From CAYWMP01 sp964459445 (lineage in GTDB: Bacteria > Desulfobacterota > DSM-4660 > Desulfatiglandales > HGW-15), in NCBI GenBank assembly GCA_964459445.1, contig CAYWMP010000025.1:1-43887 (forward strand): a DNA stretch of 43,887 nt. Direction: 5' to 3'. Made by a program: the position numbers and the translations under genes. The notes beneath the pieces were generated by a model. The model was not told the origin of the DNA. It was given only the letters and a program-made list of their open reading frames with translations, and did not search any database. This document shows positions 24,892 through 33,118 of the stretch, piece after piece. The first letter of the stretch is position 1, and each line of letters opens with the position of its first letter.

Positions 24892-24907
24892 TGGCATATA
24901 AGTTGCG
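24892..24907 (+). promoter_or_regulatory. Sigma-54 (-24/-12) promoter of the dehydrogenase/ABC operon
   Basis: TGGCATATAAGTTGCG has GG and GC separated by exactly 10 bases, matching TGGCAC-N5-TTGC closely. Transcription would begin near 24918, about 110 bp before the dehydrogenase start at 25030. Presence of an AcoR-type activator gene next to it supports the call. Confidence 0.8.
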
Positions 24908-25029
24908 TTGAGTGATCCCTATTCTTCAAAACAATAACTTGATTATTTAGGAAGTTCCTTTTTTGCAGCGGCGAAGCCGCGTTGTATAGAATCGCGGAGC
25001 GATTGTATAGCTTGAATGAAGGGCCGATT

Positions 25030-26070
25030 ATGAAGGCTGCCGTGCTTCATGAATACGATGAATCGCTTACAAAACCGGGGTGGTTGTCCTATGAGGACGT
25101 ACCGGATCCCGTCATAGCAAGCCCCACTGACGTCATCGTCAGGATCGGCGGGGCGGGTGTATGCAGGACCGACCTGCGCATCATTGAAGGACACTGGCGG
25201 GACCGGGTAAACATCAACTTTCCCCACATCCTGGGACACGAAAACGCAGGTTGGGTTGAAGAAGCCGGGAATGAAGTGAAGAGCGTAGAGGTTGGGGATC
25301 CCGTGATCATCCATCCCCGAACGAGTGACACTAGCTGCCCGGTTTGCGGGCGAGGAAACGGCCTGGGAGAGTACAGTCTCTCCCCGGGAATTAGTGCCAA
25401 CGGTGGATACGCAGAATATATGAAGACCAATGAGCTGGCTCTCCTGAAACTCCCATCCGGTCTTCCCCCAATGGATGCCGCACCATACGCAGATGCAGGT
25501 CTGACAGCATATCACACAACGAAGAAGGCAACCCGCCATCTTTTGCCGGGCCAATACGCGGTGATCATCGGGGCAGGCGGGCTCGGGCATGCGTGCATTC
25601 AGATACTCAATGCCCTTTGTGCCTCGGAAATAATTGCCGTCGACAAATCGGACAGGGCCCTTGCCCTGGCCAGAGAGGTCGGCGCCCACCATACTATCAA
25701 GGCCGACGACGACTTGCCGGAACATGTCTTGGGTTTGACAAAAGGGCAAGGTGCAGAAGTCGTTATGGATTTCGTGGGAGAGGACGACACAATCCTGAGA
25801 GGATTGGCGATGACCAAGAGGGCCGGCACCTATTATCTCGTTGGTTATGGCGGGAACCTTGAAATTTCGTCCTTTGATTTGATCATTTCCGAAAAGACTA
25901 TTGTCGGAAACTTGATAGGGTCCTACGCGGAGCTTGTTGAATTAATAGCATTGGCTGATGGCGGTTCGGTAAGGCTCAAAACGCAGGAGTATCCCCTTAG
26001 CAGCGCAGATGAGGCCTTGCGGAACCTTTATCATGGCAACATTCAGGGGCGTGCGGTTTTAATCCCTTGA
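25030..26070 (+). CDS. Zinc-dependent alcohol dehydrogenase (MDR family)
   Basis: 346 residues from ATG 25030 (AAGGG 8 bases upstream; the frame extends 16 codons further but without a ribosome site). Catalytic zinc ligands are C45 (GVCRTD) and the GHE pair H70/E71; the nucleotide-binding loop is GAGGLGHACIQIL, and an acidic residue at the next strand end (VDKSD) favours NAD. The structural-zinc lobe keeps only two cysteines, C103 and C106 (CPVCGRGN), so the second metal is probably lost. First gene of the sigma-54 operon, so it should oxidise the imported substrate or a product of it. Substrate unknown. Confidence 0.93.
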   Translation: MKAAVLHEYDESLTKPGWLSYEDVPDPVIASPTDVIVRIGGAGVCRTDLRIIEGHWRDRVNINFPHILGHENAGWVEEAGNEVKSVEVGDPVIIHPRTSDTSCPVCGRGNGLGEYSLSPGISANGGYAEYMKTNELALLKLPSGLPPMDAAPYADAGLTAYHTTKKATRHLLPGQYAVIIGAGGLGHACIQILNALCASEIIAVDKSDRALALAREVGAHHTIKADDDLPEHVLGLTKGQGAEVVMDFVGEDDTILRGLAMTKRAGTYYLVGYGGNLEISSFDLIISEKTIVGNLIGSYAELVELIALADGGSVRLKTQEYPLSSADEALRNLYHGNIQGRAVLIP

Positions 26071-26123
26071 CCTGTCCGATTCTTTCGGAAAGGGTGATTA
26101 TCAAACCACTGAGGAGGTGTGTA

Positions 26124-27668
26124 ATGGTAGCAAAAAAATTGGCCAAGGTGACTGTGATTTTTCTTTTCGCTTTTGCATTAGCCGTGGGCGGTGTGGCCCA
26201 TGCGGACAAATGGTCCGAGAAGTATCCAATCAAGAAAGACATCCCCGGCCCTGCCTCATACGAAGAAATCTCAAAGAAAGACTATAAAGGTCGCACGTTG
26301 AATATCCTGACCCATGCCATCCCTGTGATGGGGGAACCGACGGCCCTGCACGCCAAGCAGTTTGAAGAGTTGACGGGTGCCAAGGTCAACGTGGTCCACG
26401 TGCCCTTCGGGGACCTTTTTCAAAAGGCCATGATTCCATTTCAAACAGAACAGGCCGCCTATGATGTAATGTTCTATGGCTCGCTCTGGATAGGAGACTT
26501 CAATCGTTATCTTGCGCCGGTCCCGCAGAAATATATCGACATGGCCCAGATGCAGGAAGTCACCAGAAATTACAAGGGCGTTGCAACCTGGGAAGGCGAC
26601 ATGATCCAGTTCCCTGTAGACGGTGATCGACATTACCTTAAATATCGGTCAGATGTGATAAACAGCCCGGATTTGCGAGCCAAATATAAGGCCGAAACAG
26701 GCAAAGAATTGCGGGTGCCACAGACCTGGGAGGAATATGATAAGATCTCGCGGTTTTTCAATAATTGGGATTGGGACGGCGATGGTGAAACCAACTATGG
26801 CTCCGCCGAGGTGGTCGCTCGCGACAACCTGATGTTCTCGGCTATTATCAGCCGCGTTGCGCCCTATGCCAAGCACCCGGATGTCAAAGGCGGCTTCTTT
26901 TTTGATCTGGAGACGATGGAACCTCTGATAAACAACCCCGGTTGGGTGAGAGGGGTAGAGGATTTTGTCAAGGCCCAGGATTATATGCCGCCAGGGGGAA
27001 ACAACTTCGGTCTGGGAGATGAGATCTTCTCCTTTGGCGGCGGTCAGACCCTTTTCAGCTATTCCTGGGATGATGCATTCGTCCAGGCCATGGAGCCGAA
27101 GTCCCGTATACGCAACCTCGTCGGCGCAGCGCCGCTTCCCGGTTCGCATGAAGTATGGAACCGCAAAACCGGGAAATGGGATAAATTCGAGGAACCGAAT
27201 CGTGCCCCCTATATCTGTTGGGGGTGGACTTCAGCGGTAGTCAAGGCCAGCAAAAACAAAGATATGGCTTTTGATTACCTGGCCTTCTTCTCTAACCCTG
27301 CGAATCATGCCTCCGATCTTCTCGTCGGCCGGTTCGGCGTCAATCCTTTTCGTAAAACGGATTTCGATCCCAAGTTTTATATCAAGGAAGCCGGCTGGGC
27401 GCCGGATGTGGCCAAGACCTATTGCGCCACCCTGTCGGGCATGGACAAAAGCCGGAACCGCGTCTTCGATCTTCGGGTTCCCGGCGTCAACCAGTACATG
27501 ACGGCCCTGGCCGCGGGCGTTTCAAAGGCCCTGGCCAAGCAGCTAACGCCGCAAAAGGCCATGGATGAAGCCGCGGCAGAATGGAGCAAGATTACCAAGC
27601 GATTGGGCATCGAGAGGGTGCGAAAGGCCTACGCCACCGTCGTGGCCTTGGAGGACAATCTGAAATAG
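26124..27668 (+). CDS. ABC sugar-type extracellular solute-binding protein
   Basis: 514 residues from ATG 26124, with a strong GAGGAGGTG ribosome site; the frame upstream of this has no start support. A signal peptide ends near AVGGVAHA-DKW. The mature protein has the family-1 binding-protein layout (LHAKQFEELTGAKVNVVHVPF, YDVMFYGSLWIGDF, WGWTSAVVKASKNKDMAFDYLAFF). At about 490 mature residues it is larger than MalE-type proteins, like binding proteins for polyols, glycosides or other larger ligands. Several aromatic residues could form a sugar-stacking site. It is the highest-expressed component in such systems, and a stable hairpin follows it. Confidence 0.9.
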   Translation: MVAKKLAKVTVIFLFAFALAVGGVAHADKWSEKYPIKKDIPGPASYEEISKKDYKGRTLNILTHAIPVMGEPTALHAKQFEELTGAKVNVVHVPFGDLFQKAMIPFQTEQAAYDVMFYGSLWIGDFNRYLAPVPQKYIDMAQMQEVTRNYKGVATWEGDMIQFPVDGDRHYLKYRSDVINSPDLRAKYKAETGKELRVPQTWEEYDKISRFFNNWDWDGDGETNYGSAEVVARDNLMFSAIISRVAPYAKHPDVKGGFFFDLETMEPLINNPGWVRGVEDFVKAQDYMPPGGNNFGLGDEIFSFGGGQTLFSYSWDDAFVQAMEPKSRIRNLVGAAPLPGSHEVWNRKTGKWDKFEEPNRAPYICWGWTSAVVKASKNKDMAFDYLAFFSNPANHASDLLVGRFGVNPFRKTDFDPKFYIKEAGWAPDVAKTYCATLSGMDKSRNRVFDLRVPGVNQYMTALAAGVSKALAKQLTPQKAMDEAAAEWSKITKRLGIERVRKAYATVVALEDNLK

Positions 27669-27689
27669 GTTCAATTGCTTGATTTTGAA

Positions 27690-27726
27690 GGTACCCGTTT
27701 CATGTCATTCTTATGAAGCGGGTACC
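27690..27726 (+). promoter_or_regulatory. Intercistronic stem-loop after the binding-protein gene
   Basis: GGTACCCGTTTCAT and ATGAAGCGGGTACC pair over 14 positions (one G-U) around a 9-base loop. Placed between the binding-protein and permease genes, it resembles the mRNA-stabilising or attenuating hairpins that raise binding-protein output over permeases in ABC operons. Confidence 0.65.
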
Positions 27727-27757
27727 CTGAACGCCTAACTTTAGAAAGGCCACCGGG

Positions 27758-28633
27758 ATGATTGAGTCGCGATACAAATACGTTTTTCTTTTCCCCGGAC
27801 TTTTTACCTTAATCGCCATTATCATTTTTCCTCTTGTTTTCACATTTCGACTCAGCTTCTCAAGCTGGGATGTCGTGGAACCTCTGCTCAACTTTATTGG
27901 ATTCCAGAACTACATCAGGGTTTTTGAAGATACTCGTTTCTGGGAGTCTTTAGCTACTTTGGGAACCGTTGTTATTTCCGTCGTGTTCATTGAATACGTT
28001 TTCGGTTTTGCCCTTGCCCTTCTGCTCTGGCAGGATGTTCATAAAAACCGTTTCTTCCGGGTCCTGTTCATCGTTCCGATGATGGCCACGCCGGTTATCA
28101 TTTCTGTGGTGTGGCGAACCATGTTTCACGAATCCCTGGGTCCCATAAACGACTTACTGGCAATGTTCCATCTCCCCACGGTTCCTTGGCTGTCGAAGCC
28201 GACCAGTGCATTGATCGCTGTGGTCATGGTCGATATCTGGCAGTGGACATCGTTCGTGTTCATCCTGCTGTTGGCCGGGCTGCTCTCATTGCCTCACGAA
28301 CCGTTCGAGGCGGCCGCGATGGACGGGGCCAACCATTTTCAGACTTTTTGGCACGTAACGTTTCCCATGATGGCGCCCATATCCATCGGCATACTGATTA
28401 TTCGAATCATCGAGGCATCAAAAATCATGGAGACGGTTTACGTGCTCACTTCGGGAGGTCCCGGCACCTCCACCGAGACCTCGGCCTACTACATATTTAT
28501 CCGCAGCCTGCGTGAATTCCAGATTGGGTATTCAGCGGCCATGTCCATAGTATATCTTTTGATGATGATCTTAGCGCTCATGTTTATCGCTAAGGGCCTT
28601 ACGAGGGGGCTGGTTGGGAAAGGAGCGGAGTGA
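27758..28633 (+). CDS. ABC sugar transporter permease, MalF/UgpA-type (CUT1)
   Basis: 291 residues, six predicted transmembrane helices, beginning with a FPGLFTLIAIIIFPLVFTFRLSF helix. The EAA loop that docks the ATPase is EAAAMDGANHFQTFWHVTFP. It forms a heterodimer with the next permease. Start ATG 27758 has GAAAGG upstream. The stop overlaps the next start by one base (TGATG), which indicates coupled translation. Confidence 0.95.
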   Translation: MIESRYKYVFLFPGLFTLIAIIIFPLVFTFRLSFSSWDVVEPLLNFIGFQNYIRVFEDTRFWESLATLGTVVISVVFIEYVFGFALALLLWQDVHKNRFFRVLFIVPMMATPVIISVVWRTMFHESLGPINDLLAMFHLPTVPWLSKPTSALIAVVMVDIWQWTSFVFILLLAGLLSLPHEPFEAAAMDGANHFQTFWHVTFPMMAPISIGILIIRIIEASKIMETVYVLTSGGPGTSTETSAYYIFIRSLREFQIGYSAAMSIVYLLMMILALMFIAKGLTRGLVGKGAE

Positions 28634-29481
28634 TGCGGCGTTTGGTATATTCGGGTCTCAAATATACTGTACTGGTGATATGGTCCGCATTCGTTGCCGG
28701 ACCTTTCCTTTGGGCTCTGAGCACATCCTTTAAAAACGATGCGGCGATCGTTTCAGGGGCTACCTACATTCCTTTCGTCGATTTCGAACCGTCCCTTGAC
28801 GGATGGCAGGTCCTGTTCCGGGCCAATACAGAAGGTGTGAACATTGTCGGGCCTTATTTTTCCAGTCTCTTCGTTACAGTGCTTTCCAGCATAATCAGCT
28901 TGGCACTGGGAACCCTTGCGGCCTACGGCTTGTCGCGATTCACTTTCCGGGCCGGCCCTATTCGCAATGCCGACATCACCTTTTTCTTTATTTCCCAACG
29001 CATCATAACACCCGTGGTGCTGGCGATCCCGTACTTCCTGCTGCTGAAAACGCTGGGGCTCCTGGATTCTCACTTTGGCCTGATCCTTATTTATGTCGCC
29101 ATGTTGATGCCGATCGTGGTGTGGGTGATGGTCGATTTCTTCAACAACATTTCAACTGAGCTGGATGAGGCGGCAATGGTTGACGGATGCTCCCCTTTGG
29201 GGGCGTTCTATCGAGTTATCCTTCCGGAATGTATCCCCGGCCTCGTGGTGACGGGCCTGCTTTGTTTTATATTCGCGTGGAACGATTTTTTCTTCGCCTT
29301 CACGCTGACTTTTTCCGACACCCAGCTTTTGCCGGTTTCGATCGTTGCGCTAAACTCCTCCAAGGTTCCTTGGTGGAGCTTGAGTTCTTCATCGTTGATT
29401 GCGATCTTGCCTCTCGTGTTTCTGGCCATCTGGCTTGAACGTTATCTCACCCGAGGGGCGTTGCTGGGCGCGCTTAAATAA
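28633..29481 (+). CDS. ABC sugar transporter permease, MalG/UgpE-type (CUT1)
   Basis: 282 residues from ATG 28633; a GTG one codon earlier is possible. AGGAG lies 7 bases upstream. Six helices are visible, with a large periplasmic loop after the first (FVDFEPSLDGWQVLFRANTE) and the EAA motif LDEAAMVDGCSPLGAFYRVI. Second half of the translocation pore for the system whose binding protein is at 26124. The helix-6 end and short tail are normal. Confidence 0.95.
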   Translation: MRRLVYSGLKYTVLVIWSAFVAGPFLWALSTSFKNDAAIVSGATYIPFVDFEPSLDGWQVLFRANTEGVNIVGPYFSSLFVTVLSSIISLALGTLAAYGLSRFTFRAGPIRNADITFFFISQRIITPVVLAIPYFLLLKTLGLLDSHFGLILIYVAMLMPIVVWVMVDFFNNISTELDEAAMVDGCSPLGAFYRVILPECIPGLVVTGLLCFIFAWNDFFFAFTLTFSDTQLLPVSIVALNSSKVPWWSLSSSSLIAILPLVFLAIWLERYLTRGALLGALK

Positions 29482-29497
29482 TGGAAGAGGTGGTAAT

Positions 29498-30592
29498 ATG
29501 GCGGCAGTGCAAATCAAGAATCTGTGCAAGGACTTCGGAAAAGTCAAGGCCGTAATAGATCTGAGTCTCGATATACAGGACAGGGAAATGATCTGTTTTC
29601 TGGGCCCCTCTGGTTGCGGGAAAACCACGTCTTTAAGGATGGTGGCCGGGCTCGAGCGACCCACCTCAGGAGAGATCTTTCTCGGCGGGAAAGAGGTTAC
29701 CCATATTCCGCCCAAAGAACGCGATATTGCCATGGTTTTCGAAACCTACGCCCTGTATCCGCGAAAGACTGTGTTTGAGAATATGGCCTTTCCACTAAGA
29801 ATCAGGAAATATTCAAAGGGCGAAGTAGAGGCCAAGGTATTGGAAGCCGCAAAAATACTGGATATCGAAGAACTTCTAGATCGCAATATTCGCCAGTTAA
29901 GCGGCGGGCAGAGGCAGCGCGTGGCCATGGGACGGGCAATTGTCAGGAATCCCTCTCTCTTCTTAATGGACGAACCCCTTTCTCATCTCGATGCAAAACT
30001 GAGAACTCACATGCGCAGTGAGCTTAAGCGGCTCCAAAAGGACTTGGAAACGACCATGATTTATGTCACCCATGATCAGCTCGAGGCAATGTCCATGGCC
30101 GACCGGATTGCCGTCATGAACTTCGGCGTGCTGCAACAACTGGGTACACCGGATGACGTTTTCAATAATCCGGCGAACGAATTCGTGGCAGGCTTTGTCG
30201 GCGATCCTCCCATTAATTTCATCGACGGCTATTTTATCGAAGATGGAGGTAAGCCGTACATCCAAAATGATGTTTTTAAATTTGAGGTACCCCCAATGAC
30301 GGCTTCCAGAATCATGGAAGAGTGCTCCCATGGCTCTCTCCGTCTAGGAGTGCGGCCCACCCACTTTAGTATACATCACGAGGAGCCCGAACTGCCTTCT
30401 CTCCCGGCCGAGGTCTATGTTTCCGAACCCCTTGGAGAAGTCCAGATTATCGATTTTTCCCTGGGTCGCAAAATCATCAAGGTGGCAACGGACCCTGATT
30501 TTAGGGTTGATATGGGCGAGCAAGTATGGCTCTCTTTCAATTTCGAAAAAACCCATATCTTTGATGCACAGACTGGGGTCACGATCGCTTAA
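29498..30592 (+). CDS. ABC sugar transporter ATPase, MalK/UgpC-type
   Basis: 364 residues from ATG 29498 (AGAGGTGG just upstream). Walker A GPSGCGKTT, signature LSGGQRQRVAMGRA, Walker B LFLMDEPLSHLD and the switch His in TMIYVTHDQLEAM are intact. The C-terminal TOBE-type regulatory domain (about 235-364) is present. The Q-loop reads VFETYALYP, so the usual Gln of VFQSYALYP is Glu. The Gln coordinates Mg and senses the permease, so this is an unusual exchange, though seen in some sugar importers as I recall. Co-directional, 16 bp after the second permease. Confidence 0.95.
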   Translation: MAAVQIKNLCKDFGKVKAVIDLSLDIQDREMICFLGPSGCGKTTSLRMVAGLERPTSGEIFLGGKEVTHIPPKERDIAMVFETYALYPRKTVFENMAFPLRIRKYSKGEVEAKVLEAAKILDIEELLDRNIRQLSGGQRQRVAMGRAIVRNPSLFLMDEPLSHLDAKLRTHMRSELKRLQKDLETTMIYVTHDQLEAMSMADRIAVMNFGVLQQLGTPDDVFNNPANEFVAGFVGDPPINFIDGYFIEDGGKPYIQNDVFKFEVPPMTASRIMEECSHGSLRLGVRPTHFSIHHEEPELPSLPAEVYVSEPLGEVQIIDFSLGRKIIKVATDPDFRVDMGEQVWLSFNFEKTHIFDAQTGVTIA

Positions 30593-30668
30593 GGTCCCTG
30601 TGAGAATAATAAAATGTGTCCGCAAGTCGTATCACTTGTGAGAAATTAACCGATTAAAGGAGTTAACT

Positions 30669-31991
30669 ATGTCTAAACCAAAAGTGGCTGTTGTAAAGAC
30701 AGGCGATATTAAGGGGAATGCGGAATTCATGGGCGGTCGATTTGTTCGCTATGACGAAGATATCGTGCAGATAAAAAGAAAAATCGCAGAAACGATTGAC
30801 CTGGCGGTGGGCGGGATCGACAATATCGTCCACGAGGGTGAAACGGTGCTGATCAAACCCAATCTGGCCTTCCAGGCCCCACCGGAGAGCTTTTCCGTTG
30901 TCGATCCCAGGGTGATCGAAGCCTTTGTTTCATATTTAAAAGAATACTCCAAAGCCAAAGAGGTCTGGGTCGGTGACAATCCATCGCTGGGTCAGCAGGT
31001 GGGACGGGCACGACCGGCCTTTGAGGCAGCCGGCATGCGGGCTGCATCGGAACGGGGCGGTGCGGACCGTGTCATCTATTTCGATGAAGAGGAACTTGTT
31101 GATGTGGAGATACCGGGGGCAAAATTGTACCGCCATGTCAAGGTCTTCAAGCCCTTCCTGGACGCCGATCGGGTCATTAATCTGCCCAAAATGAAAACCC
31201 ACCTGGCGGGGACCGTCACACTGGGGATAAAGAATTGGCAGGGGGTGATACCAAATGTCCACCCAAGCGGAGAACAGCAGGATGTTCACCGCATCGACCT
31301 GGGACAGAAGTGCGCCGATCTGCTTCGCCTCCGCCATGCAGATCTGACCTTTGTGGACGCAATCATCGCCATGGAAGGCCAGGGCCCCCACGTGGGCACT
31401 CCTGTGGAGATGAACCTCTTTATAGCGGGCAGAAATACCGTGGCCGTGGATGCCGTGACAGCCTATGTGATGGGGTTTGAGACCGTTGAGATACCCGCTG
31501 TGCGCATTGCAGCCACAGAAGGTATGGGTGAGCGGGAGATCGAGGACATCGAGATCATAGGTACACCCGTTGAGGACGTTCGCACCTTTTTCAAACGGCC
31601 CATGAATGATCCCACGGGTTTGATTCCCGGGATCCATGTCATTGTCCAGCAGACGACTCCCGGCTGTTTTGCCAATATCCGCGGCGCACTCGACAACTTC
31701 AGTGCAAACGTCGACACCAAGGACTTCCTGGAAAAGGTGGGCGAGCTCTATATCCTGGCGGGCGGGGTGCCTGACTTTAAGCCGGAGTGGGTGAAAGACA
31801 AACACCTGTTTATAACGGGTGATTGTTGGAAATATTTTCCAAGCAAAGACAAGGTGGAAAGGGCCAAAGAGATCGCCAAGAGCGTGACCGAGTATCCGGG
31901 ATGCGCCCCGGTCTATATCTTCGCCCAACTCAACGGCGACCTCCAGGCGCTTTATCAGGAGTGCGGCGGGGTGCTCTGTCCCCAGCCCTGA
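30669..31991 (+). CDS. DUF362-domain protein
   Basis: 440 residues starting at ATG 30669 with TAAAGGAG 6 bases upstream. The DUF362 core is recognisable: GETVLIKPNLAF, VSYLKEYSKAKEVWVGDN, LPKMKTHLAGTVTLGIKNWQG and AVDAVTAYVMGFE. Some family members carry ferredoxin domains and are linked to iron-sulfur or cofactor enzymes; here no Cx2Cx2Cx3C pattern is seen, only scattered cysteines near the C-terminus (GDCWKYF, YPGCAPVYIF, QECGGVLCPQP). The last 90 residues appear to be a second small domain. Function unknown. It follows the ABC ATPase by 76 bp on the same strand. Confidence 0.85.
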   Translation: MSKPKVAVVKTGDIKGNAEFMGGRFVRYDEDIVQIKRKIAETIDLAVGGIDNIVHEGETVLIKPNLAFQAPPESFSVVDPRVIEAFVSYLKEYSKAKEVWVGDNPSLGQQVGRARPAFEAAGMRAASERGGADRVIYFDEEELVDVEIPGAKLYRHVKVFKPFLDADRVINLPKMKTHLAGTVTLGIKNWQGVIPNVHPSGEQQDVHRIDLGQKCADLLRLRHADLTFVDAIIAMEGQGPHVGTPVEMNLFIAGRNTVAVDAVTAYVMGFETVEIPAVRIAATEGMGEREIEDIEIIGTPVEDVRTFFKRPMNDPTGLIPGIHVIVQQTTPGCFANIRGALDNFSANVDTKDFLEKVGELYILAGGVPDFKPEWVKDKHLFITGDCWKYFPSKDKVERAKEIAKSVTEYPGCAPVYIFAQLNGDLQALYQECGGVLCPQP

Positions 31992-32073
31992 TGGCCCGGT
32001 TCAGTGATGCGAAGGCCCTGACAACGGGCATTTGACTGTTTAAGCCAAAACATAAGTTCAAAGGTCTTTATCA

Positions 32074-32790
32074 ATGAGATCCGAACTCAACCTTGCGAGG
32101 AAGAAAAAGAGAGGGTACTGGCTGGATTTGGGGCTGATGCCCTACAAGCAAGCCTTTTCTATCCAAGAGGAACTTATCCAGGCGCGAATGGCCGGACGGA
32201 TTTCCCCGACCATTATCTTGCAGGAGAATCCGCCGGTCTTCACCATAGGCCGAACTGGAACCCGGTCCAATATCCTGATCTCATCTGAGGAGCTACGGCA
32301 ACGAGGGATCGAGGTGCTGGACGTAGACCGCGGAGGCGACATCACTTACCACGGACCCGGGCAATTAATCGTTTCTCCTTTGCTCTATCTGGGTGACATT
32401 GATTTAAATGCCAACCAGTTTCTCCACCGCCTGGAGGATGTGCTCATTGCATTGTTGGCTGGCTACGGAATCCGGGCAAGTAAGAAAGAAGGATATCCCG
32501 GTGTTTGGTGGAACCACTCCAAGGTGGGTGCAGTAGGCATCGCTGTGAAGCACGGCCATACTTTTCACGGGTTTTCACTCAATGTCAGTCTGGAGCTCAC
32601 GCCGTTTTCTTTGATAAATCCCTGTGGCGTCGACCGAATGCCCGTTGCCTCGCTCAATCAAATACTGGCATGTGATGTTTCAATGGCTGAAGTCAAAGAC
32701 AAGCTACAGGAGATCATTGATCAGACTTTTTTTCTCCAGGTGGAGAATGTTTACTGGGCAGAGTTGAGAAAGATCTTGGAATCGGCTTAA
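32074..32790 (+). CDS. lipB: Octanoyltransferase LipB
   Basis: 238 residues; transfers octanoate from ACP to lipoyl-domain lysines. The signature DRGGDITYHGPGQL (85-98), the catalytic lysine in HSKVGAVGI (K150) and the catalytic cysteine NPCG (C184) are all present, so it should be active. It is a little longer than E. coli LipB (213), mainly at the N-terminus. Its place inside a sugar-uptake operon, directly before a free lipoyl-domain gene, is unusual and suggests dedicated modification of that carrier. A lipoyl synthase gene (lipA) is not in the window. AAAGGT lies about 10 bases upstream. Confidence 0.95.
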   Translation: MRSELNLARKKKRGYWLDLGLMPYKQAFSIQEELIQARMAGRISPTIILQENPPVFTIGRTGTRSNILISSEELRQRGIEVLDVDRGGDITYHGPGQLIVSPLLYLGDIDLNANQFLHRLEDVLIALLAGYGIRASKKEGYPGVWWNHSKVGAVGIAVKHGHTFHGFSLNVSLELTPFSLINPCGVDRMPVASLNQILACDVSMAEVKDKLQEIIDQTFFLQVENVYWAELRKILESA

Positions 32791-32869
32791 TCAGACCTTG
32801 ATCAAAGGCCGGCATCTGAAGGCGGCCGTTGAGGAGACTCGTACACAATGCTATTCAGGAGATCAGAGA

Positions 32870-33106
32870 ATGGACCATGATGTGGTTGTGCCTCGCACTG
32901 CGGATGGATCAGCAGTGGTAACGGTCGTTGCATGGCTCAAAGAAGTGGGCGATGCGGTTTCCAATGGAGAAGACCTCGCCCAAGCGGCTACCGAAAAAAT
33001 AACGCTGTACGTAACGGCCCCGGCTGACGGGACTTTGCAGGAAATACGGGTGCAGGCCGGCGAGAAGGCCCGGGTCGGCGAAGTGATTGGCGTGGTGTCC
33101 GCATAG
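32870..33106 (+). CDS. Free-standing single-domain lipoyl carrier protein (E2-type)
   Basis: 78 residues from ATG 32870 (AGGAG 8 bases upstream; the frame extends 24 codons further without start support). It is a bare biotinyl/lipoyl domain: VVVPRTADGS..., then AWLKEVGDAVSNGEDLAQAATEKITL, then APADGTLQEIRVQAGEKARV. K43 in TEKIT aligns with the lipoylated lysine of E2 ETDKA motifs. No catalytic E2 acyltransferase domain, E1 or E3 gene is present. It lacks the MKM motif of biotin carriers, so lipoylation is more likely. LipB lies 79 bp upstream and an SDR 12 bp downstream. Confidence 0.85.
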   Translation: MDHDVVVPRTADGSAVVTVVAWLKEVGDAVSNGEDLAQAATEKITLYVTAPADGTLQEIRVQAGEKARVGEVIGVVSA

Positions 33107-33118
33107 AGGGGGACTAAC

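Noticed and set aside
30936..31928. 330-codon minus-strand frame opposite the DUF362 gene
   Set aside because: It is a long shadow frame; the plus strand has a strong ribosome site and clear DUF362 motifs.
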